The notes under the pieces: model-generated
Seen by the model: the letters and a program-made list of their open reading frames with translations, nothing else
Databases searched by the model: none
What the model was told of the DNA's origin: nothing
Shown: positions 34,798 to 42,852 of the stretch, piece after piece
How positions within the stretch are numbered: position 1 is the stretch's first letter
How the letters are laid out: each line of letters begins with the position of its first letter
Origin: Gemmatimonadota bacterium
GTDB taxonomy: Bacteria; Gemmatimonadota; Gemmatimonadetes; Palauibacterales; KS3-K002
Reading direction: 5' to 3'
DNA length: 64,000 nucleotides
NCBI GenBank assembly: GCA_020344215.1
Contig: CP070815.1
Span: 418,073 to 482,072 of the forward strand
Program-made: the position numbers and the translations under genes

Positions 34798-36511
34798 TCA
34801 GCGCGTCGCGCTGGGCCTGGCGGCCGCAGTCGCCGCTGCGCTCGTCGTCCGCGGTCTCCTCTTCTCGCTGCGCGGCGAGTACCTCGATTGGGACGAGGCG
34901 ATGTACCTGCTCCTCGCCCGCAGTATCGTCGAGGGCGGCGGGCCGACGCTCAACGGGCTGCCACACACAGCGCTCGGACCTTTCGTGCCGCTGGCGAGCG
35001 CTGCACTGGCGCGCCTGTTCGGCCTGGAGGTGCTCGTCGCCCAGCGGGTTGTCACGATCCTGTCCGGCGCGCTGGTGATCGTGCCCATCTGGTATCTGCT
35101 GCGTCAGAAGGCCAGCGAACGGGTCAGCTGGACGGCTATCGCGCTGCTCGTCGCCTGGCCGGCTCTCATCGATGTGACGCCGAGGCTCGGACCGATTTGG
35201 CTGCACATGTACGCGGGAACCGAGCCCACGTACCTGTTCTTCCTCTTCCTCGCTCTGGCTTGCGGTGAAGCCGCCCTCAGGCGGCGCGGGTGGTCCACGC
35301 TTGCTCTGGCCTGGGTGGCAGGTAGCTCGATGGCCTGTGCCTACCTGACCCGGGCTGAGGTGGTGGTCTTCGCCGGCCTCTACGTCATCGCTCGAGCCGT
35401 GGGTTGGGTCCGGGCGCGCGGCGACATGCCCGGTCTGTCGGTTCCGGCCCTGGCCGCACTCGCCTTCTTCGTTACCGCCGCGCCTCACCTCCATTATCTG
35501 CATGAAGTGAGCGGCAGTTGGATCTTGAGTGGCCAGCCGCCGGTCATGCGGCCGATGGCCGAGACGCTCCAAGAGTCGTTCCGTGATGACCGTTACCTGG
35601 GGAACTTCATGCAGGCCTGGTGGCGGCTCGACACAAACCACGACTACTTCCTCAATCCGTACTGGGGCACACCTGAGGGTGTCTCGCTGGAGGAACAGAA
35701 GCAGCAGTTCGCTCAGGTGGCGGCGGCTACCACGCCTGTCGATAGGGGATGGTGGGGGCGCGTGTGGAGCAGAGCGACGAACTACGGCTACATGCTCTGG
35801 ACCCTTTGTGGCCCCTATTTCCTGGTGTTCGTGCTGGTCGGGATCGTGGCAAGACGGAAAGAGTGGCTGCCGGTCTTCGGCCTCGCGGGTCTCGCGGCCA
35901 GCCTGATTGTCGGCTTCTATCTCGCGGTTCTTCCGCGATTCAGCCTGTACCTGATTCCGGCCTTCGCGCTGTGGGCCGCGCACGGGATTGAGGCTGTCTC
36001 GGAGCGGCTCGGAGGGTATAAGGACAGAGCCCGCTACGCGATAACCGGTGCACTCTTAGCCGTGTGCCTGTTCACCGTGGCCCGAGCTACGACGGGTGAC
36101 CTGGCGCAGGCCCTCGCGGCGGTGGCCGAAGATGACCGCCGCGCCGGCGAGCAGCTCTCGACGGCGCTGCCCGATGACGCGCGGGTCAGCCATTGGCACC
36201 CCCGCATCGCGTACTGGGCCGGGTGGGAGTGGAGGCCTTTGCCGCTGGAGACGTTGGACGGGATCACTCACTACTCGGCGAACCGGGACGTGAAGTACGT
36301 TCTGCTTTCCAGCGGCGGCTACACACCACTCAGGGCAGAAGTACCCTACATCCTGCTCATCCTCGACGATGCGCTTCTCGAGGCGCTGCGGCTGGTTCGC
36401 TCTGACCAGAGTGGGCGGCATGAGCACCCGGACGTGTTGCTCACCGAAGTCGATCCCATAGCCGGTTATGCGACAGGGGTGCTGAGTCTTGACGTTGGGG
36501 AGGCCGAATGA
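34772..36511 (+). CDS. GT39-like membrane glycosyltransferase
   Basis: Up to 579 residues from a TTG at 34772, overlapping the pilR end by 26 nt; a TTG at 34781 is an equally good start. About ten hydrophobic helices precede a soluble C-terminus. The first outer loop carries YLDWDEAMYLLLARS, with the Asp-Glu pair expected of GT-C catalysis, and then LNGLPHTALGPFVPL. The C-terminal part contains SHWHPRIAYWAGWEW. It is likely co-transcribed with pilS-pilR, which is unusual for a glycosyltransferase and supports a link to pilus biology. The acceptor and donor are unknown. Confidence 0.7.
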   Translation: MPALKLASNQRVALGLAAAVAAALVVRGLLFSLRGEYLDWDEAMYLLLARSIVEGGGPTLNGLPHTALGPFVPLASAALARLFGLEVLVAQRVVTILSGALVIVPIWYLLRQKASERVSWTAIALLVAWPALIDVTPRLGPIWLHMYAGTEPTYLFFLFLALACGEAALRRRGWSTLALAWVAGSSMACAYLTRAEVVVFAGLYVIARAVGWVRARGDMPGLSVPALAALAFFVTAAPHLHYLHEVSGSWILSGQPPVMRPMAETLQESFRDDRYLGNFMQAWWRLDTNHDYFLNPYWGTPEGVSLEEQKQQFAQVAAATTPVDRGWWGRVWSRATNYGYMLWTLCGPYFLVFVLVGIVARRKEWLPVFGLAGLAASLIVGFYLAVLPRFSLYLIPAFALWAAHGIEAVSERLGGYKDRARYAITGALLAVCLFTVARATTGDLAQALAAVAEDDRRAGEQLSTALPDDARVSHWHPRIAYWAGWEWRPLPLETLDGITHYSANRDVKYVLLSSGGYTPLRAEVPYILLILDDALLEALRLVRSDQSGRHEHPDVLLTEVDPIAGYATGVLSLDVGEAE

Positions 36512-38574
36512 GCGCTGAGCAGGCCAGACGCTTCGGGACGGCTTGCCTGGCCGTGCTGGTCGTAGGGCTGTTCGTCATAACGTTCCTCCCCTGGTCCACC
36601 TGGCTCGGCCGCAGCGATGCCGAAGAAGTGGTGGGCTACGCGCTTACGTTGAGGCAGTGGCTGGTTTGGGGCGCGGTGATCTTGGCTGCCGCGCTGGTCG
36701 TCGATCACTACGCGCGTGGTCTGGTCGAGCGCCAGCTGGAGCGGTGGAGCGGTGCTGTTCTTCGCATCCCGGCCGGCGGCTACGCCGTTGTCTCTGGCGT
36801 CGCGATGCTGGCTGTCACCGCCCTGCTGGCCAGCGCCCTTTACGCCCGCAATCCCCAGAACGTTGACAGCATCGCCCAGCTCTTTCAGGCGCGCGTGTTT
36901 CTCGGGGGTGGCCTCTCCGCGCCGGCACCCGAGAACCCCGAGTTCTTCGGCGCGACCCACCTGGTGTGGCACGGAGGCCGCTGGTTCTCGCAGTATCCGC
37001 CCGGCCATGCGGCTCTCTTGACCCTCGGCCTCCTTGTCGGGCTACAGTGGCTGGTCAATCCTGTCGTCGCGGGCTTGACCGTCGCGCTCGTCTACGCTGC
37101 AGCGCGTGCGCTGTTCGGCGAAGCGGTGGCCAGACTCTCGGCGGCGCTCTACGTGGTCTCGCCCTTCGCACTGCTCATGAGCGCCAGCCACATGAATCAC
37201 GTGACCACGGGTCTGTTCCTCGCCCTCGCCTTGTACGGTGCCGTGCGGACGGCGGGCGACCAGGGAGGACGCCTTTGGCCCGTGGTTACGGGCTTGGCGC
37301 TCGGGCTCGCCGCCAGTATCCGACCGCTCGAGGCGGCGCTCTGGGCGGCGGTACTTGGCATCTGGGTCTTGTATCGAGGAAGATGGAAGGGCGCACTCCT
37401 TGCGGGGAGCACCTGCCTGCTGGCCTTGGCTCCCCTTCTGGTTTACAACGGTCTGACGACCGGGCACCCGCTTCGCTTCGGTTACAGCCTGCTCTGGGGT
37501 CCAGGTCACGGCTTGGGCTTCCATACTGATCCGTGGGGCGAGCCGTTCACTCCGGTCATTTCGCTTGCGAACACGGCACTCGACTTCCAGCGACTCAACG
37601 TACTTCTGTTCCTCTGGCCGTTCCCGTCACTCCTGTTCGTGTTTGTCGCCCTGGCGGCCGCAGCTGCTGTACCCGAATCCCGACGCGGCGTCATCCTGCT
37701 TGCGGCTCTGCTGTTCGCGGCGCCGCTCGGCTACTTCTTCTACTGGCATAGGGACAACCTGCTCGGGCCGCGCTTCTTCTACGCGTCGCTGACGCCCGCC
37801 GTGGTGCTGACCGCTGCCGGCGTCGTGGCACTCACCAGGCAGGTCGGCCGTTGGCGCGGTGCTGTCTGGATGGTGCTGATCGCCGGGATGGCGGTCGCCG
37901 TGGCTGTGAACCTTCCCCAGACCGCCGGGACCCTGGCAGGCCGGATGCCCGAGCGGAAGCTGCACCCGGAGGTCGAGTTCAGGCGGGCTGGGATCGGCGA
38001 CGCGCTCGTTTTCGTGAAAACCGGATGGGGCGGTCGACTTATCTCGCGGCTTTGGGCGTGGGGCGTTCCCGCCTCGGAAACGGAGCAGGCATACCGAGTA
38101 GTTGACGGATGTCGTCTGCAGACCGCACTCGATGAGGCCGATTCGCTCGTGGAGGCGGCCGCCGACTCGAGCAGAGCGCGGGCCGTTCTGGACCAGCGGT
38201 TGCGGGAGTGGCGAGCGATGGATCTCCCGGTCGCCCGCGATGTGCTGGCTGACAAGTCGGTCCGTGTCGATACCAGCGTGGCGCTGGCCGAGCGATGCCA
38301 CCGCGAGGCGCAGCGAGACGAGACGGGCTACACGGTCTATGGGACGCTCATCTGGAGGAACGATCCGTGGCTGCGGGAGGGCGTGATCTACGCGCGAGAC
38401 TTCGGCTCCGAGCGTAACCGGCGCCTCGTGACGCGCTACCCCGGGCGGCGGTCGTTCCTCTACGCGCCGTTGAGTGCCGGACCTCTCGCGAGGCCGGTGG
38501 TGATCCCGCTCGATGATGATGTGGTAGGCGCCCCCCGTCACCAGGAGACCGTACGAACCCAGGAGGGCCGTTGA
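36508..38574 (+). CDS. GT39-like membrane glycosyltransferase, long C-terminal domain
   Basis: The 688-residue product overlaps the previous gene by ATGA. Roughly twelve hydrophobic segments cover residues 10-480. The loop after the third helix has NPQNVDSIAQLFQARVFLGG, with a single Asp where relatives have a pair, then HGGRWFSQYPPGHAALL, the QYPPG being typical of GT39-like enzymes. The last 200 residues are soluble and probably face the periplasm. Of the family members in this window it has the longest tail. It is part of a tightly packed run of four such genes from 34772 to 42057. Confidence 0.68.
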   Translation: MSAEQARRFGTACLAVLVVGLFVITFLPWSTWLGRSDAEEVVGYALTLRQWLVWGAVILAAALVVDHYARGLVERQLERWSGAVLRIPAGGYAVVSGVAMLAVTALLASALYARNPQNVDSIAQLFQARVFLGGGLSAPAPENPEFFGATHLVWHGGRWFSQYPPGHAALLTLGLLVGLQWLVNPVVAGLTVALVYAAARALFGEAVARLSAALYVVSPFALLMSASHMNHVTTGLFLALALYGAVRTAGDQGGRLWPVVTGLALGLAASIRPLEAALWAAVLGIWVLYRGRWKGALLAGSTCLLALAPLLVYNGLTTGHPLRFGYSLLWGPGHGLGFHTDPWGEPFTPVISLANTALDFQRLNVLLFLWPFPSLLFVFVALAAAAAVPESRRGVILLAALLFAAPLGYFFYWHRDNLLGPRFFYASLTPAVVLTAAGVVALTRQVGRWRGAVWMVLIAGMAVAVAVNLPQTAGTLAGRMPERKLHPEVEFRRAGIGDALVFVKTGWGGRLISRLWAWGVPASETEQAYRVVDGCRLQTALDEADSLVEAAADSSRARAVLDQRLREWRAMDLPVARDVLADKSVRVDTSVALAERCHREAQRDETGYTVYGTLIWRNDPWLREGVIYARDFGSERNRRLVTRYPGRRSFLYAPLSAGPLARPVVIPLDDDVVGAPRHQETVRTQEGR

Positions 38575-40178
38575 GCGGTCTAGCAGACCGACGCCGGAAT
38601 CTGCAGATGGCGCTGGCAGTCGGCGTCGTGGTCGCTGCGGTGGGTCTGTGGGCCCAGAACGAGTCGCTGGTGGGTGTCAACTACGACGACGCGATTTACG
38701 TCCTCTTGGCCAAGTCCGTGGCCGCCGGTGAAGGCTACGGGCTGAGTCATCTGCCCGTGGACGTCCCTGGTGTGAAGTATCCACCACTCTACCCGCTCAG
38801 CTTGGTCCCGTTCTGGGTTCTGGCCGGTTCCCAGGGAGCCGCTCTCTATGCCATGAAGTTGGCGAACGGCCTTTACATAGGTGTCGCGGCCGGGCTGTTC
38901 GCGTTCCTGCTCCTGGACTTGGGTCTGCTCGTGACGCCACTGGCGCTCGGAGTGGCGCTCATCGGCTTTCTGGCGGGTTCGATCATGCTCGTAAGCAGCG
39001 GCCTGCTGTCCGAGCCGCTGTACCTGGCGCTCCTCTTCCTCTCGCTGTGGCTAACCGACCGTACCGACGAGCAGCCTGGTGTGGGCCGGCTGATCGCTAT
39101 CGGGGTCCTCGCGGCTCTGGTCTTTCTGACTCGTTCCATAGGTGTAGCGCTGCTGGCCGCTGTGGTCTTCGCGGTGTGGTACCGTCACGGCCGCCGCTCT
39201 GCGCTGAGCGTCGCTGGAACGGCGGGTCTGGTCATCTTGCCGTGGGTCGGTTTCGTCGTCGTCGCGTCGGGTGCTGTCCCCGATCTCTTGGTTCCGAGCT
39301 ACGGATCTTACGGGCAACTCTATCTCGCCCTCGTTGCCGACTCGCCGCTGGCCACACTGGACGTGGTGGCCGCCAACGTCGGCGCGATCCTGCAAACACT
39401 CGGCGGAAAGCTGCTGCCCGAGCTGGGGGCCGTGGCCGAATCGCTGGTTGGGACCGCTCTGCTTGGCTTCGCACTCCTCGGCTCGCGGCGTGTCGTCAAG
39501 AAGGCGCCGGCCACTGCCACTTACATCTGGTTCTACCTATTCCCGATCTCTCTTTGGGTATTCCCGCCCTTCCGCTTCGTCTTCATTCTCTTCCCGCTGG
39601 TGCTGGCTCTGGGCATCGTAGGCTTCCTGGGGCTGGCGGAGCGCGCCGGGGAGGCTTCGGGACTGAGGTGGAGAGGGCGCGTCATCGGCGAGCGCCGCTG
39701 GGCCAATTTGGCGATCCTCGCCGCCACTGCCGCGCTTCTCGTCCACCAAGCGTACCTCGAGGTCGGATCGGTGCGGGCTCGTGTTTGGGACGGGGCCCAG
39801 CTGGTCAAGTCAGCGGCCGGCGAGGAGGTCATCGACTGGGTGATCGACAACACGGAACCCGACGACGTCGTCGCCTTCGAGTTCGATCCGCTCGTCGCGC
39901 TCCACACGGGAAGGACGGTCGCGCCCAACAACTACCAGCCGGTTCACATCTGGTACAGTCGCGGCGAGTCACCGGTGGAGGAGCTTGCGCGCCTATTCCG
40001 CGAAATGGGTGTGCGGTACGTGGCGGTGAGGCGCTATGTCGCGGCGGCGAGCGGGCCGCTAAACGAGCTGATGGGGCGCTACCCTGGGGGGCTCGAGTTG
40101 ATCCACATCACGCCCGGTGGCGTGCTGGTGCTCGAAACGCACCGTGCTGCGCTCGAGGTTCCGTCGGAAGCGCCATAA
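38571..40178 (+). CDS. GT39-like membrane glycosyltransferase
   Basis: The 535-residue product starts at a TTG overlapping the preceding stop (TTGA). The first outer loop has VNYDDAIYVLLAKSVAAGEGY followed by GVKYPPLYPLSLVPF, split here from its neighbours, with a clear Asp-Asp pair. The soluble C-terminus has TEPDDVVAFEFDPLVALHTG, matching the minus-strand gene at 29662 (TSPDDRMLVEF...LHTG), so these two are probable paralogues. About ten membrane helices are visible. It likely transfers a polyprenyl-phosphate-linked sugar to an unidentified acceptor. Confidence 0.7.
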   Translation: MSGLADRRRNLQMALAVGVVVAAVGLWAQNESLVGVNYDDAIYVLLAKSVAAGEGYGLSHLPVDVPGVKYPPLYPLSLVPFWVLAGSQGAALYAMKLANGLYIGVAAGLFAFLLLDLGLLVTPLALGVALIGFLAGSIMLVSSGLLSEPLYLALLFLSLWLTDRTDEQPGVGRLIAIGVLAALVFLTRSIGVALLAAVVFAVWYRHGRRSALSVAGTAGLVILPWVGFVVVASGAVPDLLVPSYGSYGQLYLALVADSPLATLDVVAANVGAILQTLGGKLLPELGAVAESLVGTALLGFALLGSRRVVKKAPATATYIWFYLFPISLWVFPPFRFVFILFPLVLALGIVGFLGLAERAGEASGLRWRGRVIGERRWANLAILAATAALLVHQAYLEVGSVRARVWDGAQLVKSAAGEEVIDWVIDNTEPDDVVAFEFDPLVALHTGRTVAPNNYQPVHIWYSRGESPVEELARLFREMGVRYVAVRRYVAAASGPLNELMGRYPGGLELIHITPGGVLVLETHRAALEVPSEAP

Positions 40179-40188
40179 TCGTGAGTAG

Positions 40189-42057
40189 ATGCGAGGGATG
40201 AGAGTCTTGTACTTGGAGAGGGCGGTGGGCGATCCGAGGAGGGTGCGGGTGCTCGTGGTGATCTGCGTGGCGCTGGCCGCCATCGCCGTCTACATCAGCT
40301 CTTTGGGCAACCAGTTCGCGTACGACGACATCTACGTCATCCAGGACCGGGGATCGGTTCACGAGCTGAGTAGGCTCCCGGAACTCATCACGGACAGCTA
40401 CTGGCCCGGGGGGTTCTACGATGCCGGCCTTTACCGACCGCTGACGATGGCCACCTTCGCGGTCGATTGGGCGGTGTGGGGCGGGGCGCCTTTCGGCCTG
40501 CACCTCACCAACGTCTTGCTTCACGCGGCTGCGTGCGCGCTTGTAGGTCTCTTCCTCCTCCTCTTCTTCCCGTGGTGGGCGGCACTGGCCGGCGGCCTGG
40601 TCTTCGCCGTGCATCCGATCCATACCGAGGCTGTGGCGAGCCTGGTGGGTCGAGCGGAGATGCTGACGACCCTGTTCGTCCTGGTTGCCGCCATGGTCTA
40701 CGTCAAGGCGGGTCGGAGCGGAGGGCTCACGGTTGGCAGGGTGGCTGTCATCGCCGTGTGCTACTTCCTGGCCAGTATCTCGAAGGAAGTCGGTGTCGTC
40801 TTGCCGGGGCTGCTGCTGGCCACGGATCTGCCGCTCTTGGCTCGGCGGCAGCTGGGCACGCCGAGGGAGTACGTTCGAACCAGAGTGACGCTGTTCGCCG
40901 TGCTGACAGGTATCCTGGCGCTGGTCCTCGCCCTTCGCTGGGCGGTCCTGGGCAGCGCGGTCGATAGCACACCTCACCTGACCTTCTCCCTCGATCACAG
41001 CTTCACGACCCGGCTCTTCACCATGGCCAGGATCTGGCCGCGCTACTTCGAGTTGTTGGCGGTTCCCTGGGATCTTTCTTCGGACTACTCGCCGGCGACC
41101 GTCCTGCCGGTGGCCGGTCTGACCCCCCTGGGAGCCGTCGGTTTCCTGCTCGTGCTTTCGAGCCTGGTCATCGTCGTGGTCAGCTTCCGCCGCGCTCCCG
41201 AGTTCGCCATGGCGGCGGGCTGGGCCGCCATCGCTCTTCTGCCGGTCTGCAATCTGATCATTGCGGCTGAGATCTTGCTGGCGGAGCGCACCCTCTATAT
41301 CCCGTCGCTGGCGGTCTCGATCGTTGTCGCTCTGCTGCTCGTCAGAACGCCTGCCCCCCGCAAGAGCTGGCTGGTGGCCGGTGTGGCCCTCTGGGTGTCG
41401 GTGTTCTCGGTCGTGACGGTGAGGCGAAACCCGGTTTGGCGTGACACGTGGACCCTGATGGAGGAACTGCGCCAGAAGCACCCGGAATCCGCTCGCTTTC
41501 TCTTCTACTTCGCCGACTTAACGTATCAGCGGAGCGGCTGGGATCAGGCGGAACCGCATTTCCGCGCCTGGCTACGTATCTGGCCCCATCACGCGCCCTG
41601 GCTTGTCCGCTACGGTGTCGTACTATCAGAACAAGGGATGTACGAAGAGGCCCAGGTGATGATCCGCCGCGCGATACAGTTCCGCCCGCGCGTTTGGTCC
41701 TACCACCAGATCTTGGCTGCGATTCAAATGGATGGCGGGGACCCGGAGAGTGCACTGCGTACGTTGGACGAGCTGATCGCGGAGGCCGGTGACGACCCCG
41801 ACTTCCACGCGATGAGAGCCATGGCGTACGAAGCGGCCGGGGACTACTCGGCGGCGGCTCGTGCCCAGGAGATGGCGCTCGCGGGTTGGGGGGAAGGCGT
41901 AAGCTGGCGCGCCTGGTCGTATCTGGCCCAGTTGCGCTGCGAGTCGGGTGACACGGTCGCGGCGCTGGAGGCCCTCGCCGTGGTCCGCGCGAAACCTGGA
42001 GCCCAGCCAGAGGTAGCGGACTCGCTCGAGCAGGTGTGCCGGGGCTTATCTCCCTGA
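40189..42057 (+). CDS. TMTC-like membrane protein with C-terminal TPR repeats
   Basis: The 622-residue product has an N-terminal multi-helix region with the loop NQFAYDDIYVIQDRGSVHEL, then SYWPGG, and GLYRPLTMATFAVDW. After the next helices come HPIHTEAVASLVGRAEML and SKEVGVVLPGLLLATDLPLL. This pattern belongs to the TMTC family, which in animals O-mannosylates cadherins, and to its bacterial relatives. From about residue 425 several TPR units follow (for example YQRSGWDQAEPHFRAWL and LSEQGMYEEAQVMIRRA). It lies immediately upstream of pilA in the same direction, making pilin or another exported protein a plausible acceptor. That link is inference. Confidence 0.75.
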   Translation: MRGMRVLYLERAVGDPRRVRVLVVICVALAAIAVYISSLGNQFAYDDIYVIQDRGSVHELSRLPELITDSYWPGGFYDAGLYRPLTMATFAVDWAVWGGAPFGLHLTNVLLHAAACALVGLFLLLFFPWWAALAGGLVFAVHPIHTEAVASLVGRAEMLTTLFVLVAAMVYVKAGRSGGLTVGRVAVIAVCYFLASISKEVGVVLPGLLLATDLPLLARRQLGTPREYVRTRVTLFAVLTGILALVLALRWAVLGSAVDSTPHLTFSLDHSFTTRLFTMARIWPRYFELLAVPWDLSSDYSPATVLPVAGLTPLGAVGFLLVLSSLVIVVVSFRRAPEFAMAAGWAAIALLPVCNLIIAAEILLAERTLYIPSLAVSIVVALLLVRTPAPRKSWLVAGVALWVSVFSVVTVRRNPVWRDTWTLMEELRQKHPESARFLFYFADLTYQRSGWDQAEPHFRAWLRIWPHHAPWLVRYGVVLSEQGMYEEAQVMIRRAIQFRPRVWSYHQILAAIQMDGGDPESALRTLDELIAEAGDDPDFHAMRAMAYEAAGDYSAAARAQEMALAGWGEGVSWRAWSYLAQLRCESGDTVAALEALAVVRAKPGAQPEVADSLEQVCRGLSP

Positions 42058-42235
42058 TCTGAAACGAGTTGAGCGGCCGGCCGAACGTCGCTGGAGACCG
42101 ATCGCAGTTGCGTTGCGGGATGCGAAGACCATTGCAGAATGCGGTTTCTGAGGGTAGGTCCCGTCCGGCGGGGCGGGGGCGGGCGACAGCCGCAACACTT
42201 TGCTATATAAGGGGTTGCACCGGTGGCCCCGAAGT

Positions 42236-42251
42236 TGGCCCCGTCTTTGCT
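42236..42251 (+). promoter_or_regulatory. Sigma-54 (-24/-12) promoter of pilA
   Basis: TGGCCCCGTCTTTGCT matches the consensus TGGCACG-N4-TTGCW: the -24 element is TGGCCC (five of six to TGGCAC) and the -12 element TTGCT is exact. The GG and GC dinucleotides are exactly ten bases apart. Transcription would start near 42262, leaving a leader of about 50 nt to the pilA ATG at 42314. PilS-PilR, encoded nearby, is the expected activator. Confidence 0.72.
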
Positions 42252-42313
42252 CATTGAAGGGCGGAAGGAATTGTTCGAACCCGGGCGAGAACACGGAAGA
42301 AGGAGGGTAAGAC

Positions 42314-42703
42314 ATGTCACGCAAGGGTTTCACGTTGATCGAGCTTCTGATTGTGGTCGTGATTATCGGCATTCTGGCCGCGATCGCGATCCCGAAGTTC
42401 GCCAACACCAAGGAGAAGGCCTACGTTTCGGCCATGAAGTCGGACCTGAGGAACTTGGCGGCGGCTGAGGAGGCGTACTTCGCCGACGAGCTCAGCTACA
42501 CCACGACTCTGGGCAACCTCGACTTCAACACGACGAACCAGGTCAACATCAGCATAAGCGCCGGGACCGCGAAGGGTTGGGGCGCTTCGGCGACGCACGA
42601 CGGCCTGAAGGCAGGGAGCAGCTGCGCCATCTACTATGGCGGTGTAGCGGCCGTCTCGCCGGCTACTCTCGAAGGTGTGATCGAGTGCACCATCGTGAAG
42701 TAG
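42314..42703 (+). CDS. pilA: Type IV major pilin PilA
   Basis: The 129-residue prepilin has a very short leader MSRKG and the class III cleavage context G|FTLIELLIVV, with Glu at mature position 5. After the hydrophobic alpha1 helix there is a small globular domain with two Cys (C104, C125) likely forming the D-region disulfide. It is short for a pilin, close to the Myxococcus/Geobacter-like minimal size class. A strong ribosome-binding site (AAGAAGGAGG) lies upstream, with a sigma-54 promoter before it and two hairpins after it, all fitting a highly expressed monocistronic subunit. PilA polymerises into the fibre after processing by PilD, which is not in the window. Confidence 0.95.
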   Translation: MSRKGFTLIELLIVVVIIGILAAIAIPKFANTKEKAYVSAMKSDLRNLAAAEEAYFADELSYTTTLGNLDFNTTNQVNISISAGTAKGWGASATHDGLKAGSSCAIYYGGVAAVSPATLEGVIECTIVK

Positions 42704-42714
42704 CGATGATGTAG

Positions 42715-42733
42715 CCGAGATTTCCGATCTCGG
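42715..42733 (+). other. Hairpin directly after pilA
   Basis: CCGAGAT, loop TTCCG and ATCTCGG form a perfect seven-pair stem starting 12 nt after the pilA stop. No T-tract follows. It may protect the pilA mRNA 3' end from exonucleases, upstream of the true terminator. Confidence 0.45.
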
Positions 42734-42742
42734 GACAAAGGG

Positions 42743-42775
42743 TAGCGCGGAGGGCCACCTCCGCGCTATTCTTTT
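42743..42775 (+). terminator. Intrinsic terminator of pilA
   Basis: TAGCGCGGAGG (42743-42753), loop GCCA and CCTCCGCGCTA (42758-42768) form a perfect eleven-pair stem followed by TTCTTTT. It separates pilA from the two-component genes downstream. Confidence 0.9.
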
Positions 42776-42791
42776 AGGGCACCCCCCGCCA

Positions 42792-42808
42792 GATCGGCAA
42801 GGCCGATC
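42792..42808. promoter_or_regulatory. Short perfect dyad upstream of the second histidine kinase
   Basis: GATCGGC, spacer AAG and GCCGATC are symmetric. The element lies about 45 nt before the GTG of the kinase gene, after the pilA terminator. It could be an operator or leader hairpin for that gene pair; no promoter hexamers stand out nearby. Confidence 0.3.
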
Positions 42809-42852
42809 AGATCGTTCCCCGACAGGACACTGAGACGAGCGCTGAGAGTACG

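Noticed and set aside
39047..40201. A 384-codon plus-strand frame overlapping the GT39-like gene at 38571
   Set aside because: It is a shifted frame of a gene with convincing membrane helices and motifs; its own translation is Arg/Gly/Pro-rich and featureless.
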